Positions 10,012 through 18,458 of a stretch of DNA of 64,000 nt are shown piece after piece. The notes under the pieces are model-generated. The model was given only the letters and a program-made list of their open reading frames with translations, was not told where the DNA came from and searched no databases. The position numbers and the translations under genes were made by a program. This DNA comes from Caballeronia sp. NK8 (GTDB lineage: Bacteria > Pseudomonadota > Gammaproteobacteria > Burkholderiales > Burkholderiaceae), in assembly GCF_018408855.1 (NCBI RefSeq), contig NZ_AP024323.1, forward strand, positions 1,116,001 through 1,180,000, read 5' to 3'. The first letter of the stretch is position 1; the number at the start of each line of letters is the position of its first letter.

Positions 10012-10029
10012 GGCCGCCCGAAGGCGGCC
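10012..10029 (-). terminator. Rho-independent terminator after the small hydrolase gene
   Basis: Perfect 7-bp stem GGCCGCC/GGCGGCC with a CGAA tetraloop. Read on the minus strand it is followed by a short T-rich stretch (TTTGTCTGT). It lies between the hydrolase stop (10062) and the start of the sulfate-binding protein gene (9966), and should separate the two transcripts. Confidence 0.6.
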
Positions 10030-10061
10030 ATGCAGGCATCGCGCGTCATCCCGATGCGGGA

Positions 10062-10685
10062 TCAGCCGTACGCGCGTTGCTCCTCTTCTTCGTATTCGGA
10101 GGATACGCGGCGCGCGAGCGTTTCGACGAAATGCTTCGCGAGCGGCCACGGCCCGAATCCCGCCGATGTGTTGATATGCCCCGCGTTGCCGAGATTCACG
10201 AACGCGCTGTTCCAGCGTTGCGCGAGCGTGCGCGCTTCATCGAGCGGCATCCACGGGTCGCTCTCGCTGCCGACCACGAGCGATAGCGTATCGAGCCGGC
10301 GCGCGCTGAACGCACCCGCGAAACGGAACTTCGCCGGACTCGCGGGCGCGACGAACAGCACGCCCTTGACGCTCGCGCCATGCGTATGAAAAGCGCCCGC
10401 GTGCGACAACGCATGCGCCGTAGCAAGACAGCCGAAGCTATGCGCCGCAAGCACCACAGGGCCGTCGACGCTCGCGATCACGTCGCGCACGGCATCGCTC
10501 CAGGTGGCGAGATTCGGCGCATCCCAGTCACGCTGCTCGACGCGCCGCGCGCCGGGTATCTCGCGCTCCAGCCAGCTCTGCCAGTGCGCGTCTTCGCTGC
10601 CGTACAGGCCGGGCACGGTCACGAGCGTAACCGGCGAGGACGACCGCCCCGTTCCCCGTGCATTCCACGCGCTGCGCTCACTCAT
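10062..10685 (-). CDS. RBBP9/YdeN-type serine alpha/beta hydrolase
   Basis: Small cytoplasmic hydrolase of 207 residues. The opening LVTVPGLYGSEDAHWQSWLE and the nucleophile elbow AAHSFGCLA (Ser) are typical of the RBBP9/YdeN family; GSESDPWMP supplies the acid region, and the late GNAGHIN the histidine. Start at 10685 is supported by AGGA seven bases upstream. A hairpin terminator follows. Substrate unknown; no functional link to the flanking sulfate-binding protein or GntR genes can be shown. Confidence 0.87.
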   Translation of the reverse strand: MSERSAWNARGTGRSSSPVTLVTVPGLYGSEDAHWQSWLEREIPGARRVEQRDWDAPNLATWSDAVRDVIASVDGPVVLAAHSFGCLATAHALSHAGAFHTHGASVKGVLFVAPASPAKFRFAGAFSARRLDTLSLVVGSESDPWMPLDEARTLAQRWNSAFVNLGNAGHINTSAGFGPWPLAKHFVETLARRVSSEYEEEEQRAYG

Positions 10686-10798
10686 CTTCGATCCTCGCTG
10701 CGACTCGAACTAGCCAGTCTGCATTCTCGATGACCCGGCGAGCGCGGCTAACCAATATTTCGTCATTTGTTTATGGGGATGAAGCCGGGACGCGCCGC

Positions 10799-10804
10799 TA
10801 TAAT
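10799..10804 (+). promoter_or_regulatory. Candidate -10 element (TATAAT) of the GntR gene
   Basis: A perfect TATAAT lies 39 bases ahead of the ATG at 10844 and 9 bases ahead of the alternative ATG at 10814. No good -35 hexamer is found at 16-18 bp; TTGTTT at 10767-10772 is too far away. Transcription would begin near 10811, which favours 10844 as the translation start. Confidence 0.4.
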
Positions 10805-10843
10805 CGCTGCTCGATGCGCCGCCTCCTTGCCCCGCCCTCTCCC

Positions 10844-11650
10844 ATGCCCATCCGCCGCCCATCCGTCTCGCTCGATTCACACGTGCCCCTCTACGCACAG
10901 ATCAAGGACGTGTTGCGCACCGGCATTCTCGATGGCCGTTATCCGCCGATGAGCCGCATGCCATCGGAAAGCGAGTTGATGGCGATGTTCGACGTGAGCC
11001 GCATCACGATCCGCCAGGCGCTCGGCGACCTGCAGAAGGAAGGGCTGATCTTCAAGGTCCACGGCAAGGGCTCGTTCGTGTCGCAGCCCAAGGCGTTTCA
11101 GAACGTGACGTCGCTGCAGGGTTTCGCCGAAGCGATGGCGGAAAGCGGCCACGAGATCATCAACCGCGTCGTGCAGATGCGCTTCGTCAGCGCACCCGCG
11201 GAAGTCGCGGCGCAACTCGGTCTTGCCGAGGGCGCGAGCGTCGCCGAGATTCATCGCGTGCGGCTGCTCAATCGCGCGCCCGTTTCGTACGAAGTGACGT
11301 TTCTGCCCGAGGCCGTCGGCAAGCGTCTCAAGCGCGCCGAACTCGCGACGCGCGATATCTTCCTGATGCTCGAAAACGACTGCGGCATGCCGCTCGGCCA
11401 CGCGGATCTCGCCATCGACGCCATCGCGGCCGCGCAGGATATCGCGGAGGCGCTCGATGTGAAGAAAGGCGCGCCGCTCCTGCGCATCGAGCGCCTTACG
11501 CACGATGCACAGGGCCAGCCGGTCGATTTCGAATACCTCTATTTCCGTGGCGATACGTTTCAGTATCGTCTGCGCATCGACCGCGAGCGGCCTGCCGCCA
11601 GCGCCCGGCGCGTTATTCGAAGCAGGCACAAGCAAAGCACAAACAATTGA
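10844..11650 (+). CDS. GntR-family regulator with UTRA ligand domain (HutC subfamily)
   Basis: Transcription factor of 268 residues. The winged helix spans roughly residues 12-80: VPLYAQIKDVLRTGI, then PSESELMAMFDVSRITIRQAL, then GKGSFV. A UTRA small-molecule-binding domain follows (about 95-240), with the family ending PVDFEYLYFRGDTFQYRL. The start is uncertain: ATG 10844 or ATG 10814, neither with a clear ribosome site; I prefer 10844 from the position of the TATAAT. It lies 68 bases upstream of the AprA-like flavoprotein gene on the same strand and is the obvious local regulator of that cluster, presumably sensing a substrate or intermediate. Confidence 0.9.
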   Translation: MPIRRPSVSLDSHVPLYAQIKDVLRTGILDGRYPPMSRMPSESELMAMFDVSRITIRQALGDLQKEGLIFKVHGKGSFVSQPKAFQNVTSLQGFAEAMAESGHEIINRVVQMRFVSAPAEVAAQLGLAEGASVAEIHRVRLLNRAPVSYEVTFLPEAVGKRLKRAELATRDIFLMLENDCGMPLGHADLAIDAIAAAQDIAEALDVKKGAPLLRIERLTHDAQGQPVDFEYLYFRGDTFQYRLRIDRERPAASARRVIRSRHKQSTNN

Positions 11651-11718
11651 TTCCAACGCGGTTCGCGCGCTTCTAGAATCTGGTCCTGACTTGTCATAAC
11701 AAGCGGCGATCCCAGATC

Positions 11719-13455
11719 ATGCAGACCCACGAACTCGAATACGACATCGTCGTCGTTGGCGGCGGCACGGCCGGCCCGATGGCGGCCATCAAGGCGAAAC
11801 AGCGTGACCCGAGCCTGCGCGTACTGCTCATCGATAAAGCGCACGTGAAGCGCAGCGGCGCGATCTCGATGGGCATGGACGGGCTGAACAACGCCATCAT
11901 TCCCGGCCACGCGACGCCCGAGCAGTACACGAAGGAAATCACCGTCGCGAATGACGGCATCGTCAATCAGGCCACGATTTACGCGTATGCGCGCCACAGC
12001 TTCAAGACGCTCGAGGAGCTCGATCGCTGGGGCGTGAAGTTCGAGAAGGATCACACCGGCGATTACGCGGTGCGCAAGGTGCATCACATGGGCGCGTATG
12101 TGCTGCCGATGCCCGAAGGCCACGACGTCAAGAAGGTCCTGTACCGGCAGCTGAAACGTGCGCGCGTGGAGATCACGAATCGCGTCGTCGCGACGCGCCT
12201 GCTGAACGGCCCGAACGGCGAGATCGCGGGCGTGATGGGCTTCGATTGCCGCAGCGCCGATTTCTACGTGATCCGCGCGAAGGCCGTGATTCTCTGCTGC
12301 GGCGCGGCCGGACGCCTGGGCCTGCCGGCATCGGGTTATCTGATGGGCACCTACGAGAACCCGACCAACGCCGGCGACGGTTACGCGATGGCGTATCACG
12401 CCGGCGCCGAGCTATCGAATCTCGAATGCTTCCAGATCAATCCGCTCATCAAGGATTACAACGGCCCGGCGTGCGCGTATGTGACCGGCCCGCTCGGCGG
12501 CTATACGGCCAATGGCAAGGGTGAACGCTTCATCGAATGCGATTACTGGAGCGGGCAGATGATGTGGGAGTTCTACCAGGAACTCCAGAGCGGAAACGGT
12601 CCCGTATTTCTGAAGCTCGATCATCTCGCGGAAGAAACCATTCAGACCATCGAGACGATCCTGCACACCAACGAGCGCCCGAGCCGCGGACGCTTTCACG
12701 CGCGACGCGGCAACGACTACCGCACGCGCATGATCGAGATGCATATCTCGGAGATCGGCTTGTGCAGCGGTCACAGTGCGTCGGGCGTATGGGTCGACGA
12801 GCACGCGCGCACCTCCGTGCAAGGGCTTTACGCAGCGGGCGACATGGCCGCCGTGCCGCACAACTACATGCTCGGCGCGTTCACCTACGGCTGGTTCGCG
12901 GGTGAAGACGCCGCCTCGCATGTCGCGGGCCGTGCGCTGCCGGCGCTCGATGCATCGCAGGTCGAACAGGAACGTGCGCGCATCTTCGCGCCGCTCACGC
13001 GCGAGCACGGCCTGCCGCCCGCGCAGGTCGAATACAAGCTGCGCCGCTTCGTCAACGACTATCTGCAGCCGCCCAAGGTCACGCGGCGCATGGAGATCGG
13101 GCTGCAACGCTTCGCGGAGATTCGCGAGGATGTCGAGAACCTCGCCGCCGCCGATCCGCACGAACTGATGCGCGCCGCAGAAGTCGCCGCGATTCTCGAT
13201 TGCGCCGAGATGGCCGCGCGCGCGTCGCTGTATCGCACGGAGAGCCGTTGGGGTCTCTATCACCATCGCGTCGATTTTCCCGAGCGCAACGATGACGAGT
13301 GGTTCTGCCACGCGCATCTGAAGAAGGATGCATCGGGACGCATGACGTCGTTCAAAAAAGCCGTGGAACCGTATGTGGTTCCCATCGACGAGTCCGAGCG
13401 CGGCGCGTATTCGCGTCTGCGGCTCGCTCGCACGTCGCAGCCCGTCGCTGCATAG
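11719..13455 (+). CDS. AprA/fumarate-reductase-like FAD flavoprotein
   Basis: Soluble flavoprotein of 578 residues in the succinate dehydrogenase/fumarate reductase/APS reductase alpha superfamily. The N-terminal dinucleotide fold reads DIVVVGGGTAGPMAAIKA; the C-terminal FAD contact reads GLYAAGDMAAV. A fumarate-reductase C-terminal helical region follows. The adjacent small gene encodes a 2x[4Fe-4S] ferredoxin, the same subunit pairing as AprA with AprB in adenylylsulfate reductase, although this protein is shorter than classical AprA (over 600 residues). Located downstream of a GntR regulator and upstream of ABC transporter genes. The reaction is not known; a redox step on a sulfur-containing or other organic acid is plausible. 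Confidence 0.85.
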   Translation: MQTHELEYDIVVVGGGTAGPMAAIKAKQRDPSLRVLLIDKAHVKRSGAISMGMDGLNNAIIPGHATPEQYTKEITVANDGIVNQATIYAYARHSFKTLEELDRWGVKFEKDHTGDYAVRKVHHMGAYVLPMPEGHDVKKVLYRQLKRARVEITNRVVATRLLNGPNGEIAGVMGFDCRSADFYVIRAKAVILCCGAAGRLGLPASGYLMGTYENPTNAGDGYAMAYHAGAELSNLECFQINPLIKDYNGPACAYVTGPLGGYTANGKGERFIECDYWSGQMMWEFYQELQSGNGPVFLKLDHLAEETIQTIETILHTNERPSRGRFHARRGNDYRTRMIEMHISEIGLCSGHSASGVWVDEHARTSVQGLYAAGDMAAVPHNYMLGAFTYGWFAGEDAASHVAGRALPALDASQVEQERARIFAPLTREHGLPPAQVEYKLRRFVNDYLQPPKVTRRMEIGLQRFAEIREDVENLAAADPHELMRAAEVAAILDCAEMAARASLYRTESRWGLYHHRVDFPERNDDEWFCHAHLKKDASGRMTSFKKAVEPYVVPIDESERGAYSRLRLARTSQPVAA

Positions 13456-13466
13456 GAGAAAAAAGC

Positions 13467-13712
13467 ATGGCCCTCGTGCCCCGCGAAGCGCGTCAGCGCT
13501 CGAGCCTTCCCGTGATGATCGACGAAGACAAGTGCATCGCCGACAAGGGCTGCACGGTTTGCATCGACGTCTGTCCGATGGATCTGCTCGCGATCGATCC
13601 CGACACCGGCAAGGCCTTCATGAAGTTCGACGAATGCTGGTACTGCATGCCCTGCGAGCGCGATTGTCCGACCAATGCCGTGCATGTCGACATTCCGTAT
13701 CTTCTTCGATGA
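13467..13712 (+). CDS. 2x[4Fe-4S] ferredoxin, AprB-like partner
   Basis: Electron-transfer protein of 81 residues. Two cluster motifs are visible: C-x5-C-x2-C-x3-CP in CIADKGCTVCIDVCPMD, and C-x2-C-x2-C-x3-CP in CWYCMPCERDCP. The long first spacing (five residues) resembles AprB-type ferredoxins. ATG at 13467 has AGGAG close upstream. Placed 11 bases after the flavoprotein gene, it presumably passes electrons to or from that FAD. The pair forms a soluble redox module; the physiological donor or acceptor is not evident. Confidence 0.9.
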   Translation: MALVPREARQRSSLPVMIDEDKCIADKGCTVCIDVCPMDLLAIDPDTGKAFMKFDECWYCMPCERDCPTNAVHVDIPYLLR

Positions 13713-13728
13713 CGAGGACACACGCATC

Positions 13729-15135
13729 ATGAAACAGACGCTATTGCTGGCCCTGACGGCGGCGCTCTTCGCAAGCGCCGCGCATGCGGAAACGATCCGC
13801 GTCGCCATCGGCACGCAGGACACGACGATCAACACGGCGGCGGGCGGCGCATTGATCCGCGAGCTGCATCTGCTCGACAAATACCTGCCGCACGACGGCA
13901 AATACAAGGATGCACAGTACGACATCCAGTGGAAGAACTTCACGAGCGGCGCGCCGATCACGAATGAAATGGTCGCGGGCAAGCTCGACTTCGGCTCGAT
14001 GGCCGATTTCCCCGGCGTGCTGAACGGCGTCGCGAATCAGAAGGCGGGCAAGAGCAGCATTTTCATCAGCGTGCTGTCGGGCAGCGTGCGCGGCAGCGGC
14101 AACGGCATCGTCGTGCCGACGGATTCGTCGGCGCAGTCCATCGCCGATCTGAAGGGCAAGACCATTTCGGTGCCGTTCGCATCGACCGCGCACGGCATGC
14201 TGCTGCGCGCCGTCGCCGCGCAAGGCTGGGACCCGGAGCGCGACGTGAACATCGTCACGCAGGCGCCCGAAGTGGCCGGCCCTGCGTTGCAGACGCGCAA
14301 GATCGATGCGCACGCGGACTTCGTGCCCTTTGCCGAACTGTTCCCATATCGCGGTTTCGCGCGCAAGATCTACGACGGTTCGCAGGCCGGATCGGCGACG
14401 CTGCACGGCACCCTCGTCGAGAAGGACTACGCGCAGAAGTATCCGGAAGTCGTCGTGGCGTATCTGCGCGCGGCGATCGAAGCGAACCGGCTGCTCACGG
14501 CCGAGCCGGAGAAGTACAGCGAACTGATCGCGAAGGTCACGGGCATCGAGCCTGAAGTCGATTATCTGTTTCATGGCCCGCTCGGTTTGCAGACGCGCGA
14601 TCTCACGTGGAAGCCCGAGTATCGCAAGGCCGTGCAGACTTCGTTCGATACGCTCAAGCTGCTCAAGCGCGCGGACGGCGATCTGAACGCGAACACCTTT
14701 ATCGACGATAGTTATCTGCGCGCCGCCTTCAAAGCCGAACATCTCGATTACGACGCCGCGCTGAAGAACTACGCGCCGACGCCGCTCGTCGCGAACGATG
14801 CGTTGACCGGCAAGCCGATCGCGCAGACGGATCGCGTCGCGCAGATCTGGGTGCGCGGCGAGGCGAAGGTGCGCAGTTTCGCATCGCCGGAAGAGGCTGT
14901 GCGCGAACTGGCCACGCTGGAGCGCGACGGCAAGCAAGTGCGCGCGTTCTATGCGCAGGATCGCGAGAGCGGCATCAAGCTGCTCGGCAATCAGGCATGG
15001 TTCGCGAAAACCGGCGACGGCCAGTTGAACGCGTTCCTGCTGAAGGATCGCGCGCAGGCGTGGGCGAACGCGCATGGCGGCCAGGTGCTCGATTTCGCCG
15101 CCGTACGCCAGCCGACCGCGCTCGCCAACCGCTGA
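13729..15135 (+). CDS. SsuA/TauA-like ABC substrate-binding protein with extra C-terminal domain
   Basis: Periplasmic binding protein of 468 residues, about 130 longer than the usual nitrate/sulfonate/taurine binding proteins. A signal peptide (MKQTLLLALTAALFASAAHA) is followed by RVAIGTQDTTI and the family's DLKGKTISVPFAS. The extra C-terminal part (from about residue 365) ends LNAFLLKDRAQAWANAHGG, a pattern that resembles the copper chaperone NosL; this resemblance is from memory and moderate. The start at 13729 has GAGGA upstream. Together with the next two genes it forms a complete importer for the substrate of the AprAB-like pair. Confidence 0.85.
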   Translation: MKQTLLLALTAALFASAAHAETIRVAIGTQDTTINTAAGGALIRELHLLDKYLPHDGKYKDAQYDIQWKNFTSGAPITNEMVAGKLDFGSMADFPGVLNGVANQKAGKSSIFISVLSGSVRGSGNGIVVPTDSSAQSIADLKGKTISVPFASTAHGMLLRAVAAQGWDPERDVNIVTQAPEVAGPALQTRKIDAHADFVPFAELFPYRGFARKIYDGSQAGSATLHGTLVEKDYAQKYPEVVVAYLRAAIEANRLLTAEPEKYSELIAKVTGIEPEVDYLFHGPLGLQTRDLTWKPEYRKAVQTSFDTLKLLKRADGDLNANTFIDDSYLRAAFKAEHLDYDAALKNYAPTPLVANDALTGKPIAQTDRVAQIWVRGEAKVRSFASPEEAVRELATLERDGKQVRAFYAQDRESGIKLLGNQAWFAKTGDGQLNAFLLKDRAQAWANAHGGQVLDFAAVRQPTALANR

Positions 15136-15142
15136 GGCGAAC

Positions 15143-15958
15143 ATGGCGACGCTCGCATACTCCACTCCATCGCTCCTGCGTTCACGTGGCGCGCGTGCCG
15201 GCGTGCAGTGGGCGTCGCTCGCGCTGTGCCTCGTGCTCTGGCATCTCGCGACGACCCAGCGCTGGAATCTCGGCATCGTCACCTTCGAGAACGTGCCGAC
15301 GCCCGCCGATACGCTCGCGGCCATCGTCGAACTCGCGCATTCGCCCAAGCTGCTGTCGGATCTCGCGAGCAGCGTGCGACGCATCGCGGCGGGTTATTTC
15401 GCGGCGGCTGTCGGCGGCGTCGTGCTCGGGCTCGCCATCGGCCGTTCGCAATGGGCGCGTCTCGCGCTGCTCACCCCGCTCGAAGTCTTGCGGCCGATTC
15501 CCGCCGTCGCGTGGATACCCCTGGCCATCCTGATGTTTCCATCTTCCGAAATGTCGATGATCTACATCACCTTCACCGGCGCATTCTTTCCGATCCTGCT
15601 CGGCACGATCCACGGCGTCGAAGGCGTCGAGCCGCGCCTCGTGTCGTCCGCGCGCAGTCTCGGCGCGAGCCAGCGCGTGATTCTGCGCGAAGTGATCCTG
15701 CCGGGCGCCGCGCCCGCGATCGTCACCGGGCTCGCGATCGGCATGGGCACGTCCTGGTTCTGCCTCGTCACCGCCGAGATGATCTCGGGTCAATTCGGCA
15801 TCGGCTATTACACGTGGCAGTCGTACACGGTGCAGCGTTATCCCGATGTGGTCGTCGGCATGTTGCTGATCGGCCTGCTCGGCATGGGCAGCAGCGCGCT
15901 CGTGCGTATCGCCGGCAACCGGCTCACGCCGTGGCTCGCCACTGGGAGCCGCCGATGA
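15143..15958 (+). CDS. ABC transporter permease, SsuC/TauC type
   Basis: Inner-membrane permease of 271 residues with about six membrane helices and the BPD_transp_1 loop SARSLGASQRVILREVILP, the EAA motif that contacts the ATPase. The region RPIPAVAWIPLAIL is characteristic of the nitrate/sulfonate/taurine permease group. Start ATG at 15143 follows GAGGCGA and lies 7 bases after the binding-protein stop. The end overlaps the ATPase start by ATGA, which fixes the order of a translationally coupled operon. Confidence 0.92.
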   Translation: MATLAYSTPSLLRSRGARAGVQWASLALCLVLWHLATTQRWNLGIVTFENVPTPADTLAAIVELAHSPKLLSDLASSVRRIAAGYFAAAVGGVVLGLAIGRSQWARLALLTPLEVLRPIPAVAWIPLAILMFPSSEMSMIYITFTGAFFPILLGTIHGVEGVEPRLVSSARSLGASQRVILREVILPGAAPAIVTGLAIGMGTSWFCLVTAEMISGQFGIGYYTWQSYTVQRYPDVVVGMLLIGLLGMGSSALVRIAGNRLTPWLATGSRR

Positions 15959-16785
15959 GCGCGGGCCGCATCCAACTCGAAGCGCTCGCCATCACGCTGG
16001 GCGAAGGCGAGAACGCCTTCACCGCCGTGCGCGACGTGAGCGCGGTCATCGAAGCGGGCGAGTTCGTCTGCATACTCGGGCCGTCGGGCTGCGGCAAGTC
16101 GACCTTGCTGGCCGCGCTGGCGGGACACGTCGGCGCGCACGCGGGACGCGCGACGCTCGACGGCAAGCCGATCGACGGACCGCATCCCGAGCGCGGCATG
16201 GTATTTCAGCAGCACACGCTGCTGCCGTGGCGCAAGACGCTCGACAACGTCGCCTTCGGCCTGAAGATGCGCGGCGTGGGCAAGCGCGAGCGGCATCGTC
16301 GCGCGCAGGCGCTGCTCGATCGCGTCGGGCTCGGCGCGTTCGCGGATCGCTATCCCGCGCAACTGTCGGGCGGCATGCAGCAACGCGCGGAGATCGCGCG
16401 CGCGATGCTCAACGAACCGCGCGTCCTGCTGATGGACGAACCCTTCGGCGCGCTCGATGCGCAAACACGCGCACTGATGCAGTCGCTCCTGCTCGATGTA
16501 TGGAGCGAGCGGCGGCCGACTGTCGTGTTCGTCACGCATGACATCGACGAAGCGCTGTTTCTCGCCGACCGCATTCTCGTGATGAGCCACAGCCCCGGCA
16601 CGATGCTCGAAGAACTGCGCGTGCCGTTCGCGCGGCCGCGCGAGCGCGACCTCGTCACCGAGCCGGCGTTCGTCGCGCTGAAGCGCCGCTGCCTCGCGCT
16701 GCTTCGCCATCCGCATGCGGGCGCACCCGTCACGTCGAGCGACGCGCCCGCGCGCATCGACATCTCACACTCGGTTTTTTCATGA
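15955..16785 (+). CDS. ABC transporter ATP-binding protein, SsuB/TauB type
   Basis: ATPase of 276 residues. Walker A GPSGCGKST, Q-loop VFQQHTLLPWRK, signature LSGGMQQR, Walker B VLLMDEPFGALD and switch VTHDID are all intact, and the LLPW segment is typical of the nitrate/sulfonate/taurine class. It overlaps both the upstream permease and the downstream HEAT gene by ATGA. It powers uptake of the ligand bound by the 468-residue binding protein. Confidence 0.94.
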   Translation: MSAGRIQLEALAITLGEGENAFTAVRDVSAVIEAGEFVCILGPSGCGKSTLLAALAGHVGAHAGRATLDGKPIDGPHPERGMVFQQHTLLPWRKTLDNVAFGLKMRGVGKRERHRRAQALLDRVGLGAFADRYPAQLSGGMQQRAEIARAMLNEPRVLLMDEPFGALDAQTRALMQSLLLDVWSERRPTVVFVTHDIDEALFLADRILVMSHSPGTMLEELRVPFARPRERDLVTEPAFVALKRRCLALLRHPHAGAPVTSSDAPARIDISHSVFS

Positions 16786-17774
16786 CGCATACCAATCCTC
16801 TCTTCGATCCAGTCACCGACGACGCCCTCGCCGCGCGTTTCACCGATGCCGACGCCGCCGTGCGACGCCTCGCCGTCATCGAAGCCGCCGACCTCGAAGA
16901 AGAAGCGTGGCTGCCCGCGATCGCAGATGCGTTGCGTCACGACGCGGATGCCGCCGTGCGTCGGACGGCGGCGCAACGTCTCGGCGCATGGGATACGGAT
17001 GAAGCCGTCGATGCGCTGTGCGCCGCGCTGGCCGATAGCGACACGGGCACGCGCGAAGCCGCCGCCGACAGTCTGTCCGCGTTGAAGGACCCCGTTGCGG
17101 GCGAACGTCTGCTGCCGCATCTCGCGAGTGCCAGTGCCGATGCGTTCACGCGCGCGGCCCTGCTGCGCGCATTGCGCGAATTGCGCCTGCCGAAGGCGGC
17201 GCAGCCCGCGCTCGCGGCTTTGTCGGATGCGGCGGCTCTCGTGAGGCGCGAGGCGGTCGGCGTGCTCGGCTGGCTGCGTCATGCGAGCGCGCTGCCGCAA
17301 CTGACGCAGCTCGCACGCGCCGATACGTCGGTCGACGTGCGTCATGCCGCGGTCGGCGCGCTCGGCTTCGCGACCGACGACAGCGTGCTCGATACGTTGA
17401 AGCACGCGCTATCGGATGATGAATGGCGCGTGCGCGAAGAGGCGGCCGCCACGCTCGGCAAGCTGCGCCTGGTTGCCGCGCGGGATGCGCTCGAACGCGC
17501 GCTCGCGGACGATTACTGGCAGGTGACGTTGCAGGCGGCGCGTGCGCTCGGTCGTCTGCGCGATGTCGCGAGCACGCACGCGGTTGCCGAATTGCTGACC
17601 TTTCCGATCAGCAACGTCCGCAAGGAGGCCGCGCTCGCGCTTGGCGAACTTGGTAATCGCGACGCGCTCGACGTTCTTGAGGCCGCGCTCGGCGATGGAG
17701 ATCCGGAAGTGCGCAAGGCTGCGCGGATTGCGATTGCGCAGATCGGTGAGCGGCATGGCTCGCGTGGCGATTGA
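16782..17774 (+). CDS. HEAT-repeat protein (PBS-lyase type), last gene of the AprAB-ABC operon
   Basis: Soluble alpha-solenoid protein of 330 residues made of about ten HEAT repeats of about 31 residues, each with the pattern VRR.A...LG, for example VRREAVGVLGWLRH, VRHAAVGALGF, VREEAAATLGKL and VRKEAALALGELG. Such repeats mediate protein-protein contacts and occur in bilin lyases and cofactor-handling proteins. The ATG at 16782 overlaps the ATPase stop, so it is co-translated with the transporter. That coupling suggests it acts with the redox pair or the ATPase, but no specific function can be assigned. Confidence 0.85.
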   Translation: MTHTNPLFDPVTDDALAARFTDADAAVRRLAVIEAADLEEEAWLPAIADALRHDADAAVRRTAAQRLGAWDTDEAVDALCAALADSDTGTREAAADSLSALKDPVAGERLLPHLASASADAFTRAALLRALRELRLPKAAQPALAALSDAAALVRREAVGVLGWLRHASALPQLTQLARADTSVDVRHAAVGALGFATDDSVLDTLKHALSDDEWRVREEAAATLGKLRLVAARDALERALADDYWQVTLQAARALGRLRDVASTHAVAELLTFPISNVRKEAALALGELGNRDALDVLEAALGDGDPEVRKAARIAIAQIGERHGSRGD

Positions 17775-17816
17775 GCGTGTTAGGGACTTTCGTTTCGGTT
17801 CGCCTAGTGGTCGCCG

Positions 17817-18419
17817 GATCCCGTTTTCGTGTCGGTCTATTAGCACTGCCCCTGTGCGGGGCGGCAGTCACTTTCTTTGCTGCTGCAAAGAAAGTAACCA
17901 AAGAAAGCAGCTCGAGACGCCCGCGGTCACACGCAATTTGGGTGTTCTTCTCGTTGTTCGTGGCCTCTGTAGCGAGTGCCCTCACAGGCCACCTCGGGCT
18001 TGGACCGCGCACGGTCTGACACATCGCACCACATAACACACTGGTTCAGCACCAAATAGCTCCGGCCCGCTTCGCGGCCGATGGGTCAATCGGGTCCGCG
18101 GGTGCTTCTGCGTATCCTTTTTCTCGCCGGTTTCCCTTGCTTACCCCACGGCAGCGCGTAGCGCTGTGCCGGAACTCTTTCGTGCTGAACCAGTGTCCCT
18201 GGGGAACTAGCTCGGCAGATCGTGCGCGGTCCAAGCCCGGTTAGGCCTACGAGGGCACTCGCTACTGAGCCCACGAACAACGAGAATAGTGGCCAAATTG
18301 CGTGTGACCGCGGGCGGCTCGAGCTGCTTTCTTTGGTTACTTTCTTTGCAGCAGCAAAGAAAGTGACTGCCGCCCCGCACAGGGGCAGTGCTAATAGACC
18401 GACGCGAAAACAGGATTCC
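17817..18419. repeat. Long inverted-repeat element between convergent operons
   Basis: Two arms of about 204 bases (17817-18020 and 18216-18419) are near-perfect reverse complements. An inner pair, CACTGGTTCAGCAC at 18039-18052 and its complement at 18182-18195, extends the symmetry, leaving a unique centre of about 130 bases. Each arm contains its own small hairpin around CTTTCTTTGCTGCTGCAAAG. Both arms can be read as the same peptide in opposite directions (FFAAAKKVTKESS), but there is no proper gene start, so I do not call genes here. It fills the gap between the HEAT gene and fmdB, whose 3' ends face each other. From memory, related sequences recur in Burkholderiaceae genomes. Confidence 0.8.
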
Positions 18420-18458
18420 ATAGAAGCCCAGGCAAACAAAAAAAGCCCGAGCATCAAG

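Noticed and set aside
17831..18457. Short open frames on both strands reading FFAAAKKVTKESS-type peptides
   Set aside because: They arise from the two arms of the inverted repeat, have no ribosome sites, and are the same peptide read from a repeat rather than genes.
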